A program made the translations under genes and the position numbers. Shown in pieces: positions 33,666 through 42,482 of a stretch of DNA of 64,000 nt. Origin of the DNA: Hyphomicrobiales bacterium. Its GTDB lineage: Bacteria > Pseudomonadota > Alphaproteobacteria > Rhizobiales > Rhizobiaceae. The first letter of the stretch is position 1; each line of letters begins with the position of its first letter. The notes beneath the pieces were generated by a model. The model worked only from the letters and a program-made list of their open reading frames with translations. It did not search any database and was not told the origin of the DNA. The stretch is from positions 558,001 through 622,000 of the forward strand of contig UBYA01000011.1 in NCBI GenBank assembly GCA_900469615.1, given 5' to 3'.

Positions 33666-34445
33666 ATGCCATTCTCCGATTACAAGACCGCGCTGGTCAC
33701 CGGCGCTTCCTCCGGTATCGGCGCCGCAGTGGTGGAGCGGCTTTGCTGCGAGGGCATAGAGGTGCATGCGATTGCCCGCAGTGCCGGTGCCCTGAGGGAA
33801 CTGGCCGAGCGCACGGGATGCATCGCCCACGTCGTCGATGTGACGGATCGCGCCGCAATGGCCGATCTTGCCAACCGGGTTCAGTTCGACATTCTGGTCA
33901 ACAACGCCGGCGTCGACCGGCCGAAGAAATTCCTTCAGGCGGATGAGGAAGACATCGATCTCCTCCTCGATGTCAATCTTCGCGCCGTGCTGCACATCTG
34001 CCGTCTGGTCGTGCCGGGGATGGTTGCTCGCGACCGCGGACACGTCATCAACATCTCCTCGATTGCCGGAAACTACAATTTCGGCGGCAATTCAACTTAT
34101 CATGCCGTCAAGGCTGGCGTCGCCATGCTGTCGAACCAGCTGCGCATCGATGCATTCGGCAAGCGGGTCCGCGTCACCGAGATCTGCCCTGGTCGTGTTG
34201 CGACCGATATCTTCAACCACGTCCATGGTGATGACCCGAGCGTGCGCGAACGCTTCATCGACGGGTTTGAGCTGCCGCAGGCGGCCGATATCGCGGATGC
34301 GATCGCCTTTGCGATTTCAGCGCCGGTCGCAGTCAATATCGGTCATATGGAGATCACCCCGACATTGCAGGTGATGGGTGGCCTGCAGACGGCAAAGCCC
34401 GAGACATCCGCCGCCACCTATGACGCGGAAGGTGCGAAGCGGTGA
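33666..34445 (+). CDS. Short-chain dehydrogenase/reductase (SDR)
   Basis: 259 residues. SDR features: 'ALVTGASSGIGAAVVERL', 'VVDVTDRAAMADL', 'DILVNNAGVDRPKKFLQADEED', Ser in 'NISSIAGNYNFGG', 'STYHAVKAGVAML' (Tyr and Lys) and 'RVTEICPGRVATDIF'. An Arg after strand 2 ('AIARSAG') suggests NADP. It is the first gene of the amino acid ABC operon and its stop overlaps the GTG of the first permease. It belongs to the branch containing 3-hydroxy acid/serine dehydrogenases such as YdfG, so oxidation of an imported hydroxy amino acid is a reasonable but unproven idea. Confidence 0.9.
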   Translation: MPFSDYKTALVTGASSGIGAAVVERLCCEGIEVHAIARSAGALRELAERTGCIAHVVDVTDRAAMADLANRVQFDILVNNAGVDRPKKFLQADEEDIDLLLDVNLRAVLHICRLVVPGMVARDRGHVINISSIAGNYNFGGNSTYHAVKAGVAMLSNQLRIDAFGKRVRVTEICPGRVATDIFNHVHGDDPSVRERFIDGFELPQAADIADAIAFAISAPVAVNIGHMEITPTLQVMGGLQTAKPETSAATYDAEGAKR

Positions 34446-35149
34446 GCGGGTTCGATCTGTCGGCCATCCTGAGGAATCCGGATTACGTCGCGATGCTCTT
34501 GCAGGGCATCGAGATGACCTTCGTCATCTATATCGGCTCCTGGCTCCTTGCGATGACGCTGGCCATCCTGCTTTTTGCCCTGCGGGTCTCGCCGCTTCGC
34601 ATCGGCGAGCCGATCGTGAAAGCCTACGTCTCCTACCATCGCAACGTGCCGACGCTGGTGCAGCTGATGTTCTGGTATTTCGGGATCTATACACTGATGC
34701 CGCAAGGCGTCACCGACTGGCTTGCCGACCACAATGCCGAGGCGATCTTCGCCATCATAGGTCTGGGGCTGTGCCAGGCCGCTTATTTCAGTGAGGATTT
34801 GCGCTCCGGACTGCGGTCCGTCAGCCCAGGGCAGATGGAAGCGGCCAAGGCACTCGGGCATGGCTATATTTCGGCCATGCGTTTCGTCATCATGCCCCAG
34901 GGCGTGCGCAATGCCCTGCCGCCGCTCATCAATCACAGCGTGTCCCTGTTCAAGAACAGCAGTCTCGCGATCGTCGTAGGTGCGTCTGAACTTACGCATG
35001 CCGTCAAGGAAATCGACAATGTCAGTTTCCGTACTTTCGAGATCTATCTGATCGGTACGGTCATCTATCTGTTCTTCTCCCTGATCATCATGGCCCTCGG
35101 CGCGTATGTCGCCCTGCGCAGTGATCCGGTGCGGAGGGCGCGCGCGTGA
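34442..35149 (+). CDS. Polar amino acid ABC transporter permease 1
   Basis: 235 residues from a GTG overlapping the SDR stop. Typical His/Glu/Gln/Arg-opine (HEAT) permease: 'LLQGIEMTFVIYIGSWLLAM' and other membrane segments, 'HRNVPTLVQLMFWYFG' and the EAA loop 'EAAKALGHGYISAMRFVIMPQ', then 'NHSVSLFKNSSLAIVVGASEL'. It pairs with the permease at 35146-35904, which overlaps it by four bases. The amino acid is not identified. Confidence 0.92.
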   Translation: MSGFDLSAILRNPDYVAMLLQGIEMTFVIYIGSWLLAMTLAILLFALRVSPLRIGEPIVKAYVSYHRNVPTLVQLMFWYFGIYTLMPQGVTDWLADHNAEAIFAIIGLGLCQAAYFSEDLRSGLRSVSPGQMEAAKALGHGYISAMRFVIMPQGVRNALPPLINHSVSLFKNSSLAIVVGASELTHAVKEIDNVSFRTFEIYLIGTVIYLFFSLIIMALGAYVALRSDPVRRARA

Positions 35150-35904
35150 TCCAGGATATCATCAAGATCATCCATGATTATTGGCTTCTGCTGCTGATCG
35201 GCCAGTATCCCAATGGCCCGTTGGGCGGGCTTGCCAATACGCTGATCCTTTCGGCGCTTGCCATCGGGCTCGCATTCCCCGTCAGCATTCTGCTTGCCAT
35301 GGCCCGGCTTTCCAAATGGGCGGTGCTCAGATGGCCCGCAACCGGCCTCGTCTACATCACGCGTGGCGTTCCCCTGCTGATGCTGATCCTGTGGTGCTAT
35401 TTCATCGTTCCGCTATGGACGGGGGCGGATGTCCCGAGCTTCCTGATCATGCTGGTAACGCTTGTCATCTATGAGGGTGCATTCCTGAGCGAGGTTGTGC
35501 GGGCCGGCATTGTCTCGCTCGGCCAGGGGCAGATGGACGCTGCAAGGGCGCTTGGCCATAGTTACAGCGGCGCAATGCGCTTCGTAATCCTGCCGCAGGC
35601 GCTCTACAACATGATCCCGAGCATGATCTCCACTTTCGTCTCGACGATCAAGGACACGACGCTCGGCTATATCATCAATGTGCCGGATCTGACTTTCGCG
35701 GCAAGCCAGGTCAACAACCAACTCCTGTCGCAGCCCTTCCAGGTCTTCTTCATCCTCGCCGCTGCCTACTATGTGCTCTGCTGGAGCCTGACCCATGTCG
35801 CAAACAGTGTTGAAAGGCGGATTGCACGGCGGCGAGCCGGGCCAAGGAAGATCCGCTTGCGCAGCGACGTCGTTCCCCTAAAAACATTCACGGAGCAGCT
35901 ATGA
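35146..35904 (+). CDS. Polar amino acid ABC transporter permease 2
   Basis: 252 residues of the same HEAT permease family: '[20 protein letters not shown]', '[20 protein letters not shown]', the EAA loop '[21 protein letters not shown]' and '[17 protein letters not shown]'. The N-terminus is preceded by a short amphipathic segment and the C-terminus is Arg-rich ('[17 protein letters not shown]'), fitting an inside location. It overlaps the genes on both sides by four bases. Confidence 0.92.
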   Translation: MIQDIIKIIHDYWLLLLIGQYPNGPLGGLANTLILSALAIGLAFPVSILLAMARLSKWAVLRWPATGLVYITRGVPLLMLILWCYFIVPLWTGADVPSFLIMLVTLVIYEGAFLSEVVRAGIVSLGQGQMDAARALGHSYSGAMRFVILPQALYNMIPSMISTFVSTIKDTTLGYIINVPDLTFAASQVNNQLLSQPFQVFFILAAAYYVLCWSLTHVANSVERRIARRRAGPRKIRLRSDVVPLKTFTEQL

Positions 35905-36671
35905 GCATCCCAGTTTCCGGGCCGCAGGACGGCGCTCAGGAGATACGTCTTCGCGAGGTCTGCAAGAGCTACGGTCATTACCAGGTATTGAACAACATCA
36001 ATGCCGACGTCAGCCGCGGCGAAGTGGTCGTCATTTGCGGCCCCTCCGGTTCCGGCAAGTCGACCCTGATCCGTACGGTCAATCGGCTGGAAGAGGTCAA
36101 TAGCGGTTCGATAGACTTCGAGGGAAAGAATATTCATGCCCCGATGGGTGCCGCTGAACTTAACCGGCTACGCAGCCGGATCGGCTTCGTCTTTCAGAAT
36201 TTCAACCTGTTTCCGCATTTGTCGGTGGTCGACAACGTTTCCATGTCGCCAATCCGGGTCAAGGGTGTACCGGCAAAGGTGGCGCGCGAGAAGGCGCTTG
36301 CATTGCTTGATCGCGTCGGTCTGGCCGACAAGGCGAATGCCTATCCAGGTCAGCTTTCAGGCGGCCAGCAGCAGCGTGTCGCCATTGCCCGCGCGCTGGC
36401 GATGGAGCCACCCGTCATGCTCTTCGATGAGCCTACGAGTGCGCTTGATCCGGAAATGGTCGGCGAAGTTCTCAGCGTTATGAAGAATCTGGCGGCTGAA
36501 GGAATGACCATGCTCTGCGTCACCCATGAAATGGGCTTTGCTCGCGACGTGGCCGACCGGATTTGGTTCATCGATGCCGGCGAGATCCTGGAAACTGCGC
36601 CTCCAGAGGAGTTTTTCAAGAGCCCCCGTCATCCCAGAGCTCAGCGCTTTCTTTCGGATCTGCGCCACTAA
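35901..36671 (+). CDS. Polar amino acid ABC transporter ATP-binding protein
   Basis: 256 residues. Walker A '[18 protein letters not shown]', Q-loop '[14 protein letters not shown]', signature '[16 protein letters not shown]', Walker B '[16 protein letters not shown]' and H-loop '[15 protein letters not shown]'. This is the GlnQ/HisP type. It drives the permease pair encoded immediately upstream and is followed after 31 bases by the binding protein. Confidence 0.95.
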   Translation: MSIPVSGPQDGAQEIRLREVCKSYGHYQVLNNINADVSRGEVVVICGPSGSGKSTLIRTVNRLEEVNSGSIDFEGKNIHAPMGAAELNRLRSRIGFVFQNFNLFPHLSVVDNVSMSPIRVKGVPAKVAREKALALLDRVGLADKANAYPGQLSGGQQQRVAIARALAMEPPVMLFDEPTSALDPEMVGEVLSVMKNLAAEGMTMLCVTHEMGFARDVADRIWFIDAGEILETAPPEEFFKSPRHPRAQRFLSDLRH

Positions 36672-36702
36672 ACATTCCAAGTCAATAACAAGGAGAACAG
36701 CT

Positions 36703-37539
36703 ATGGATTGGAAATATTTCACCGTGACATTGGTGCTTTCCGGTGTCGCCTTCGCCTTGCCGGCCGAGGCGGATCAGCTCGATGCCATCATGTCGGCAAA
36801 GACGCTCCGCTGCGCGACTTATGCAGACGTGCCGCCGTTTGCCTCGCCCGATCCGAAAACTCGTGAAATGGTTGGCTTCGACGTCGATCTGTGCAAGGCG
36901 ATCGCAAACGAACTTGGCGTAAAGGCCGAGATCAAGCCGATCTCGGTCGAGGCGCGTGTTCCCGAAGTGAAGCTGGGCCGCGTCGATATCACGGTTGCCA
37001 ACCTTGCTTATACGCTCAGCCGTGCAGAGCAGATCCAGTTCAGCGACCCCTATTATATTGCCAAGGAGATGTTGATTGTTCCGGCGGAGGATGCAGGCAA
37101 AACCAAAGCCGATTTCGAAGGCAAGCGTCTTGCTTCGACCAAGGGTTCGACTTCGGAATTGGCAATCAAACTCAACAAGTCCGATCCGCTAACCTTCCAG
37201 GATACCGGATCTGCCTATCTTGCCGTCCAGCAAGGAAAAGCACGCGGGCTCGTGGCCAACACCATGACGACGACGCTGCTTGTCAACGAATCCAAGACGA
37301 AGGGCAAGCCGATGCGCATGATCGACGAACCCATGCTGCTGGAGCCGGTCGGGATCGGCATGCAAAAGGATCAGCCGGCGCTCACCGCAAAGATCAACGA
37401 AATCCTCCATAAGCTCGACGATGCCGGCGAGATCAACAAGATCTGGGAGAAATGGCTTGGTCCGAATACCGAGTACAAAATGACCCGTACCGAAAAGGTC
37501 GTCCCGATCACCGAATTGAAGTTCGATCCGATTCCCTGA
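36703..37539 (+). CDS. Amino acid ABC transporter substrate-binding protein, family 3
   Basis: 278 residues from the ATG at 36703, seven bases after AAGGAGA; the longer open frame overlaps the ATPase and is spurious. Signal peptide residues 1-23 (cleavage near 'PAEA'). Family 3 motifs are 'TLRCATYADVPPFASPDPKT', 'MVGFDVDLCKAIANELGV', 'DITVANLAYTLSRAEQIQFSDPYY' region and 'GKRLASTKGSTSELAIK'. The Arg that normally binds the alpha-carboxylate in 'TxTxxR' is represented by 'TLSRAEQ'. Cargo is an amino acid or related compound. Confidence 0.92.
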   Translation: MDWKYFTVTLVLSGVAFALPAEADQLDAIMSAKTLRCATYADVPPFASPDPKTREMVGFDVDLCKAIANELGVKAEIKPISVEARVPEVKLGRVDITVANLAYTLSRAEQIQFSDPYYIAKEMLIVPAEDAGKTKADFEGKRLASTKGSTSELAIKLNKSDPLTFQDTGSAYLAVQQGKARGLVANTMTTTLLVNESKTKGKPMRMIDEPMLLEPVGIGMQKDQPALTAKINEILHKLDDAGEINKIWEKWLGPNTEYKMTRTEKVVPITELKFDPIP

Positions 37540-37637
37540 CGAAGGGCTGCCGAGCCCGGTCAGTTATCCATCTGAAAATTGTCACCGATTACAGGCGGTG
37601 GGCGTGCCCGCCGCCGGCTTAACCATGGGAGGTTTCC

Positions 37638-38312
37638 GTGACCCACATCAAAGATATTGCCAAGCGCCCGAGCAAGGTCGACATCGACGCGCTCGCCAGA
37701 TTCTCGCCCGCAACGATCCATGAGGCCCAGGGTCGCCGGGGTGCACTCTCCTCGCGCCTGAAGCCGGTGGATTATCGCATGAAGCTTTGCGGTCCGGCTT
37801 TTACGGTGAAATGCGCGCCGCGCGACAACATCATGCTGCAGCTTGCGATCAACTACGCCAAGCCGGGCGACATCATCGTCGTCTCCGCGGGCGAATATGA
37901 GGAAGCTGGCTCCTTCGGCGATGTGCTCGCCAATGCCTGCCTTGCCAAGGGCATCGGCGGTCTGGTGACCGACAGCGGTGTACGTGACACGCTGCAACTG
38001 AGGGAGCTCGGATTTCCGGTTTTCTCGCTCAGCGTATGCATCAAAGGTACGGTCAAGGAGACGATCGCATCGGTCAACGATCCGGTCATCGTTGGCGGCG
38101 AAATCATCAATCCCGGCGATATCGTCATCGGTGACGCAGACGGGCTGGTTATTGTCCGTCAGGAAGAGGCGCAGGAGGTGGCGCAGCTATCGCAGGCTCG
38201 CGACGATGCCGAGGCGGGCTATATCGAAGCCTATAAGCAAGGCAAATCTGTCATCGAAGTCAGCAAGCTGGAGGCTGTTTTAAAAGCCAAGGGGCTGATT
38301 GTCGGCATCTGA
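37638..38312 (+). CDS. RraA-family aldolase (4-hydroxy-4-methyl-2-oxoglutarate aldolase-like)
   Basis: 224 residues from a GTG with GGAGG upstream. RraA/HMG aldolase features: 'CGPAFTVKCAPRDNIMLQLA', 'GDIIVVSAGEYEEAGSFGDVLANACLAKGIGGLVTDSGVRD' region at 75-116, in which the final Asp binds the metal, and 'INPGDIVIGDADGLVIVRQEEA'. Proteins with this set of residues cleave 4-hydroxy-2-oxo acids to pyruvate or decarboxylate oxaloacetate. It lies 98 bases after the binding protein, on the same strand, so it may cleave a keto acid derived from the imported amino acid after transamination and SDR oxidation. Confidence 0.88.
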   Translation: MTHIKDIAKRPSKVDIDALARFSPATIHEAQGRRGALSSRLKPVDYRMKLCGPAFTVKCAPRDNIMLQLAINYAKPGDIIVVSAGEYEEAGSFGDVLANACLAKGIGGLVTDSGVRDTLQLRELGFPVFSLSVCIKGTVKETIASVNDPVIVGGEIINPGDIVIGDADGLVIVRQEEAQEVAQLSQARDDAEAGYIEAYKQGKSVIEVSKLEAVLKAKGLIVGI

Positions 38313-38314
38313 TG

Positions 38315-38640
38315 TTATTCTGAAAGATCGCCCCGCGCCGCCCGCAGGCGCAGCTCGCGCAAATAGCATGCGGGTGTGGTTCCCTTAAAGGATCGGAAAC
38401 TCGTATCGAGGGAGCGCGCTGAAACGCCAATCGTTCTTGCGATTGATTGATCGTAATCGGTAGGGCAATATTCTCGTGCATTAGATCGATCGTCTGTCTT
38501 ATTTGATGCGGTGCACGCTACGGTGCTGCTCTGTCCAGGATTTGGGAATAGTTGTGAGGAATGGCGCGTACGATCAATTCCATGAGCGCCTCGGACAGAT
38601 GGCCGATTGCAATCGGGGACTGAAGGAGGGCCATTATGCT
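38315..38640 (-). pseudogene. Decayed AraC-family regulator (C-terminal half)
   Basis: On the reverse strand one frame reads 'SPIAIGHLSEALMELIVRAIPHNYSQILDRAAP', which resembles the core of AraC_binding_2-type regulators. It then meets TAG (38518-38520) and continues 'HQIRQTIDLMHENIALPIT'. It shifts frame near 38440 to 'IARTIGVSARSLDTSFRSF' and 'KGTTPACYLRELRLRAARG', the AraC helix-turn-helix. A further TGA lies upstream near 38643. One stop and one frameshift in order-preserving homology show a dead gene. It converges on the RraA gene. Confidence 0.7.
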
Positions 38641-38721
38641 TCATGGCGCTGGTGATCGTGTCGACCAAATTCCCGAGCATGCGGCCCGATGGGCTCGAAA
38701 GATCCAGCTTCGAGTCTATGC

Positions 38722-38919
38722 CGAGAAGTCGAGAGCGAGATTCCCTTTGCAGACCGTAAAGACGAGATCGGGGTGATGGCTGCCGCTGTTCAGGTATTCC
38801 GCAACAACACCCTGGAGCGTCTCCGCTTGGAACGGGGAGCCGAATCCAATCGTGCCCTGTCGGAAAGCGAACGAATTGAGCGGGAAAACCAGAAAATGAA
38901 AGAAGCGGGGCGGGTTATC
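38722..38919 (+). pseudogene. HAMP-domain fragment of a methyl-accepting chemotaxis protein
   Basis: About 65 residues, 'EIPFADRKDEIGVMAAAVQVF' then 'LERLRLERGAESNRALSESERIERENQKM', match the HAMP second helix and linker of rhizobial chemotaxis receptors (family pattern: P.TDRKDEIG.MA.AV.VF). Both the upstream membrane region and the downstream signalling domain are missing; after about 38919 the frame degrades to Arg-rich sequence. It is a fragment left beside the AraC remnant. Nothing else is recognisable between 38920 and 39020. Confidence 0.7.
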
Positions 38920-39020
38920 CGAGCGCGACCTCGCTTCCGCCGGATCCGCTATCGGTTGGGGCCGCGCATTCAGCTGCAAATTCAACGTGGCCTCAGGTTT
39001 GGCGGTCGGTGACGACAGGC

Positions 39021-40016
39021 TCAGTCTGGCGGGCCGCCGCAAGATTGGCGCGCGATCAAGCGGCATGGCAAGCGGGTAATTCCTGTCGGGACGGTTTCTC
39101 CTTTTGTCAGGCTGAGGATGGCAAGGCCCGCCTGGTGGCCGATCTCTTTCAATTCCATATCTATCGTTGTGAGCGGCGGCCTGGTTTGTCGGGAGATGAC
39201 CTCCCAGTTATCGAAGCCGACGACTGCAATATCTGCGGGGACGGCAAGTTCCTTATCGCGCAGCGCGTCGATGACGCCGCGCGCGATTTCATCGTTCCCG
39301 CAAAATATGGCGTCGGGTCTAGCGTCGCCGCGTGCGAATATCTGTTGAATGGCCTCGTGGCCCCATTCCTCAGACCAGTCGCCATAAAGGACTTCGGCTT
39401 TGGGGCCGACGCACTCACGATAGGCTTTCGCACGGACGCGGACGGCAAGATAATCCTCCGGTCCGGTTATGTGCAGGATCCGCGAACGGCCCAAAGCCTG
39501 CAGATGTTCGACGGCAAGGCGAGCACCCTGAGCGTCGTCGGGAAAGAAGCTGATGCTGTCCGCGGGCCCTTCGGCGAAGGCGTAGACGACAGGTATCGAG
39601 AGCTTTGCAAGTTCCGGCGGCGGCTTCAGATCAAGGCGTGTCGCTGTGAAGATGATGCCGTCAACCTGTCGGTCCAGCAGCGTCTCCAGATGCAGGCGTG
39701 CCAGGCGCGGGTCGTTGTTGGTGGCACATAGAAAGACCGACAAGCCGTGATCGACAAGTACTTCCGAAACGCCGGCGGCCATCGGCAGCGTCAACCTGCC
39801 GTAGGTGTCGTTGGTCAGCATGCCGATCGCGTGGCTGCGCTTGGTCAACAGGCCGCGCGCGAGCGCATTCGGCCTGAAGCCGATTTCTTCCGCTACACGT
39901 TTAACGCGTTCTATCGTTTCCGCATTTGTGCGGCCGGTTCCGTTGAGTGCGTTTGACGCCGTCGAAATGCTGACGCCCGCCGCTTTTGCGAGATCCCGAA
40001 TAGTCTGTCGACGCAT
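39021..40016 (-). CDS. LacI-family regulator of the arabinoside importer
   Basis: 331 residues from the ATG at 40016; the longer frame to 40139 runs through the operator region and is unlikely. DNA-binding domain: 'TIRDLAKAAGVSISTASNALNG', 'VKRVAEEIGFRPNALARGL'. Effector domain: 'IGMLTNDTYGRLTLPMAAGV', 'AIFCGNDEIARGVIDALRD' and 'VVGFDNWEVISRQTRPPLTTI'. It is divergent from the binding protein of the GH127 importer operon and should bind the two palindromes at 40055-40101. The inducer is probably an imported arabinoside or free L-arabinose. Confidence 0.92.
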   Translation of the reverse strand: MRRQTIRDLAKAAGVSISTASNALNGTGRTNAETIERVKRVAEEIGFRPNALARGLLTKRSHAIGMLTNDTYGRLTLPMAAGVSEVLVDHGLSVFLCATNNDPRLARLHLETLLDRQVDGIIFTATRLDLKPPPELAKLSIPVVYAFAEGPADSISFFPDDAQGARLAVEHLQALGRSRILHITGPEDYLAVRVRAKAYRECVGPKAEVLYGDWSEEWGHEAIQQIFARGDARPDAIFCGNDEIARGVIDALRDKELAVPADIAVVGFDNWEVISRQTRPPLTTIDMELKEIGHQAGLAILSLTKGETVPTGITRLPCRLIARQSCGGPPD

Positions 40017-40054
40017 GTCTTTCCCGACCCAAATCGCATCTTTTGAAAGATGTA

Positions 40055-40101
40055 GATAAAACCTTTTATCAGAAATAATCGTGATGTTAAAAGGTTTTAT
40101 C
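40055..40101. promoter_or_regulatory. Tandem LacI operators between divergent regulator and importer genes
   Basis: GATAAAACCTTTTATC at 40055-40070 is a 7-bp-arm palindrome, and GTTAAAAGGTTTTATC at 40086-40101 is the same with one mismatch and the opposite central dinucleotide. Centres are 31 bp apart, about three helical turns. They lie 39-85 bases upstream of the regulator start and 112-158 bases upstream of the binding-protein start, fitting repression of both. Assignment to the adjacent LacI protein is inference. Confidence 0.72.
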
Positions 40102-40131
40102 AGATTCCTTCCGAAAACATGCATACAGACT

Positions 40132-40155
40132 GTCGACATCGAAAAAAATGTCGAC
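40132..40155. promoter_or_regulatory. GTCGACAT-N8-ATGTCGAC inverted repeat upstream of importer
   Basis: A perfect 8-bp inverted repeat with an A-rich loop (CGAAAAAA) lies 58 bases before the binding-protein start and downstream of the LacI operators. It could be a binding site for a second regulator or a 5' untranslated hairpin. It does not resemble the LacI palindromes. Confidence 0.45.
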
Positions 40156-40212
40156 TAACGTTTTGATCACGCCATCTGGAGGCCGTTGGCGATAAGGAAA
40201 AGGGGAACTTTC

Positions 40213-41460
40213 ATGTTCAAGTTAAAGTTGACGATTTCTGCAATCGCCTTGATGGCAAGTGCGACATTTGCCAATGCGACCGATATCACGCTGTGGGTCC
40301 GTACCTCCTCGGGCGCGGTGCTGCAGGGGCTGGCCGACAAGTACAATGCGAGCCATTCCGACAAGGTCAACGTAACGCAAATCACCGCCGAGCAGATGGT
40401 GCCGAAGCTTGGCGCTGCAATCGCGGGCGGTGCCGCGCCGGATGGAGCCGTGCTCGATCTGATCTATCTTCCGACCTTTGCGGCTGCAGATAGCCTTGAG
40501 GACATCACCGATTTCGTCAAGGGACTGCCCTATGCATCCGCCCTCAGCCCTTCGCATATTCGTCTTGCGACCTACGGCGGTAAAATCTATGGGGTGCCGG
40601 CCCTGCCGGATGCCTCGATCATCGCCTACAACACCGATCTGTTCTCCAAGGCCGGCCTCGATGCGAACAAGGCGCCTGCCTCGATCGAGGAGATCGCGGC
40701 GGATGCCAAGAAGATCACCGCTCTCGGCAACGACACCTACGGCTTCTACTTCGTCGCGAATTCAGGCAGCTGGCTGATTTACGACTTTCTGCCACATCTC
40801 TGGGCGGCCGGAGCCGATGTCCTCAGTGAAGACGGCCGCACGGCAACGATTGATACGCCGGCTTTAAGAGAGACGATCGCCGCCTACCGCGACATGGCGA
40901 AAGCCGGCGCCATCCATCCGACCTCGAGATCCGGCAACGGCAACAATGCCGTCGAGGCGTTTGCCTCCGGTAAGGTCGGCATTCTTATGACCGGCTCCTA
41001 CATCGTCAATTTGCTGACGAGCAAGTATCCGGACGTCAAGTTCAATGTCGCGCCCATCCCGGGGCCAAAGGGCGGTGAATCGAGCTTTGCCGGTGGTGAT
41101 ACGATGGCGCTGATGAAAGGCATCAGCGACGAGAAGAAAAAAGTCGCGCTCGACTTCGTCAATTTCTACATGCAGCCCGAACAGCAGGTCTACATCACCC
41201 AGGAATCCGGCATGCCGTCACGGACCGATCTCGCAAACGAGGCCTACGCCAAGTTCGACAAGCGCAATCTCGTCGCCTATGACGTGCTGACCAAGGCTCG
41301 CACTCCCTATACTTTCTCGTCGGACGAGCTTTTCGTGAGCCGTACCGGCCCCTTCCTGAACCTCATCCAGGGAACTATTTTCGGCGAGGATGTCGACGGC
41401 ACGATCGCCAAGACCCAGGCGGATTTTACCCGCATCCTCGAGCGTACCAACCCGAACTAA
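40213..41460 (+). CDS. Extracellular sugar-binding protein, family 1 (arabinoside importer)
   Basis: 415 residues from the ATG at 40213 with AGGGGA upstream. Signal peptide residues 1-23 ending 'ANA'. The mature chain begins 'TDITLWVRTSSGAVLQGLAD' and has 'KVNVTQITAEQMVPKL', 'ALPDASIIAYNTDLFSKAGLD', 'MTGSYIVNLLTSKYPDVKFN' and 'APIPGPKGGESSFAGGDTMAL', all typical of CUT1 binding proteins. It is the first gene of the operon with two permeases, GH127 glycosidase and ATPase, so it probably binds an arabinofuranose-containing oligosaccharide. Confidence 0.92.
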   Translation: MFKLKLTISAIALMASATFANATDITLWVRTSSGAVLQGLADKYNASHSDKVNVTQITAEQMVPKLGAAIAGGAAPDGAVLDLIYLPTFAAADSLEDITDFVKGLPYASALSPSHIRLATYGGKIYGVPALPDASIIAYNTDLFSKAGLDANKAPASIEEIAADAKKITALGNDTYGFYFVANSGSWLIYDFLPHLWAAGADVLSEDGRTATIDTPALRETIAAYRDMAKAGAIHPTSRSGNGNNAVEAFASGKVGILMTGSYIVNLLTSKYPDVKFNVAPIPGPKGGESSFAGGDTMALMKGISDEKKKVALDFVNFYMQPEQQVYITQESGMPSRTDLANEAYAKFDKRNLVAYDVLTKARTPYTFSSDELFVSRTGPFLNLIQGTIFGEDVDGTIAKTQADFTRILERTNPN

Positions 41461-41558
41461 GTCTCAACTAAGTCTCTGGGCCGACAAATGGCGAAGCGTC
41501 GTCCTATGGCGCTTCGCCGCCATTCCCTGCCGATCGATCAAGAAAAAGGAGCGGTGCC

Positions 41559-42482
41559 GTGAGCTCATCGCTGCGTCGCGGCAGGAATCCGGCAGTCACG
41601 CATGGCGAGCCTGAGCCAAGAGGTTGGCTCGGCCTTGCTTTCATCCTGCCGGGTTTCCTGTTCATTGTTTTGCTTTTCCTCGTGCCGCTCATCATGACGG
41701 TATGGATGAGCTTCTATAACTGGCCGCTTCTCGGCCGGGCTAAATTCATAGGGCTTGCCAATTATGCCGAGCTTGTTGGCGATACCCAGCTGTGGCATTC
41801 CCTCGGCTTTACCTTGCTTTATACCGTTCTGGTCACCGCGGCGATTTTCCTTGTCGCCTTTCCGCTGGCCCTGCTGGTTGACCGGCCGTTACGAATTGCC
41901 GGCTTCTTCCGCACCGTCTATTTCATGCCCGTCGTCATCGGTTTCGGTGCCGCCTCGACATTGTGGATGTGGCTGCTCAATCCGGACAGTGGCGTTTTTG
42001 CCCAGGTCTTGCGTGCTGCTGGGCTAATCGATAGTGCGCCGCGGCCGCTCGAAAGTTTCTGGCCGGCACTTGCCGTCATTGTTCTGATGGTGGTCTGGAA
42101 GACGTCCGGCTTTACGATGATCATTCTGCTGACCGGTCTGCAGAGCATCTCGACCGATGTGATCGAAGCGGCAAAGATCGATGGAGCCAATGTCTGGAGC
42201 CGCTTTCGCAGGATTACCCTGCCATTGATGCGCAATTCGGTGGTATTGGCTCTGGTTCTCAATGTCACCTCGTCGATGCTCGCTTTCGACCAGTTTTTCA
42301 TCATCACGCAGGGCGGGCCGTCCAATAGTACGATCTCCGCGGTATTTTCGATCTATCTCGCATCCTTTTCGTCCTATCGCCTCGGTTATGGTTCGGCTAT
42401 CTCTCTTGCATTGCTGATCGTTCTCGTCGCAATCAGCACCGTTCAGTTCGTCTTTCTGCGACAGCGCCCGGAGGAAGGCTGA
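41559..42482 (+). CDS. CUT1 sugar ABC permease (MalF/UgpA type)
   Basis: 307 residues from a GTG preceded by AAAAGGAG. Six or so membrane helices, a long first periplasmic segment, and the EAA loop 'EAAKIDGANVWSRFRRITLPL'. Also seen are 'AFDQFFIITQGGPSNST' and 'YRLGYGSAISLALLIVLV', common in this family. Its stop overlaps the start of the partner permease (TGATG). Confidence 0.92.
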   Translation: MSSSLRRGRNPAVTHGEPEPRGWLGLAFILPGFLFIVLLFLVPLIMTVWMSFYNWPLLGRAKFIGLANYAELVGDTQLWHSLGFTLLYTVLVTAAIFLVAFPLALLVDRPLRIAGFFRTVYFMPVVIGFGAASTLWMWLLNPDSGVFAQVLRAAGLIDSAPRPLESFWPALAVIVLMVVWKTSGFTMIILLTGLQSISTDVIEAAKIDGANVWSRFRRITLPLMRNSVVLALVLNVTSSMLAFDQFFIITQGGPSNSTISAVFSIYLASFSSYRLGYGSAISLALLIVLVAISTVQFVFLRQRPEEG

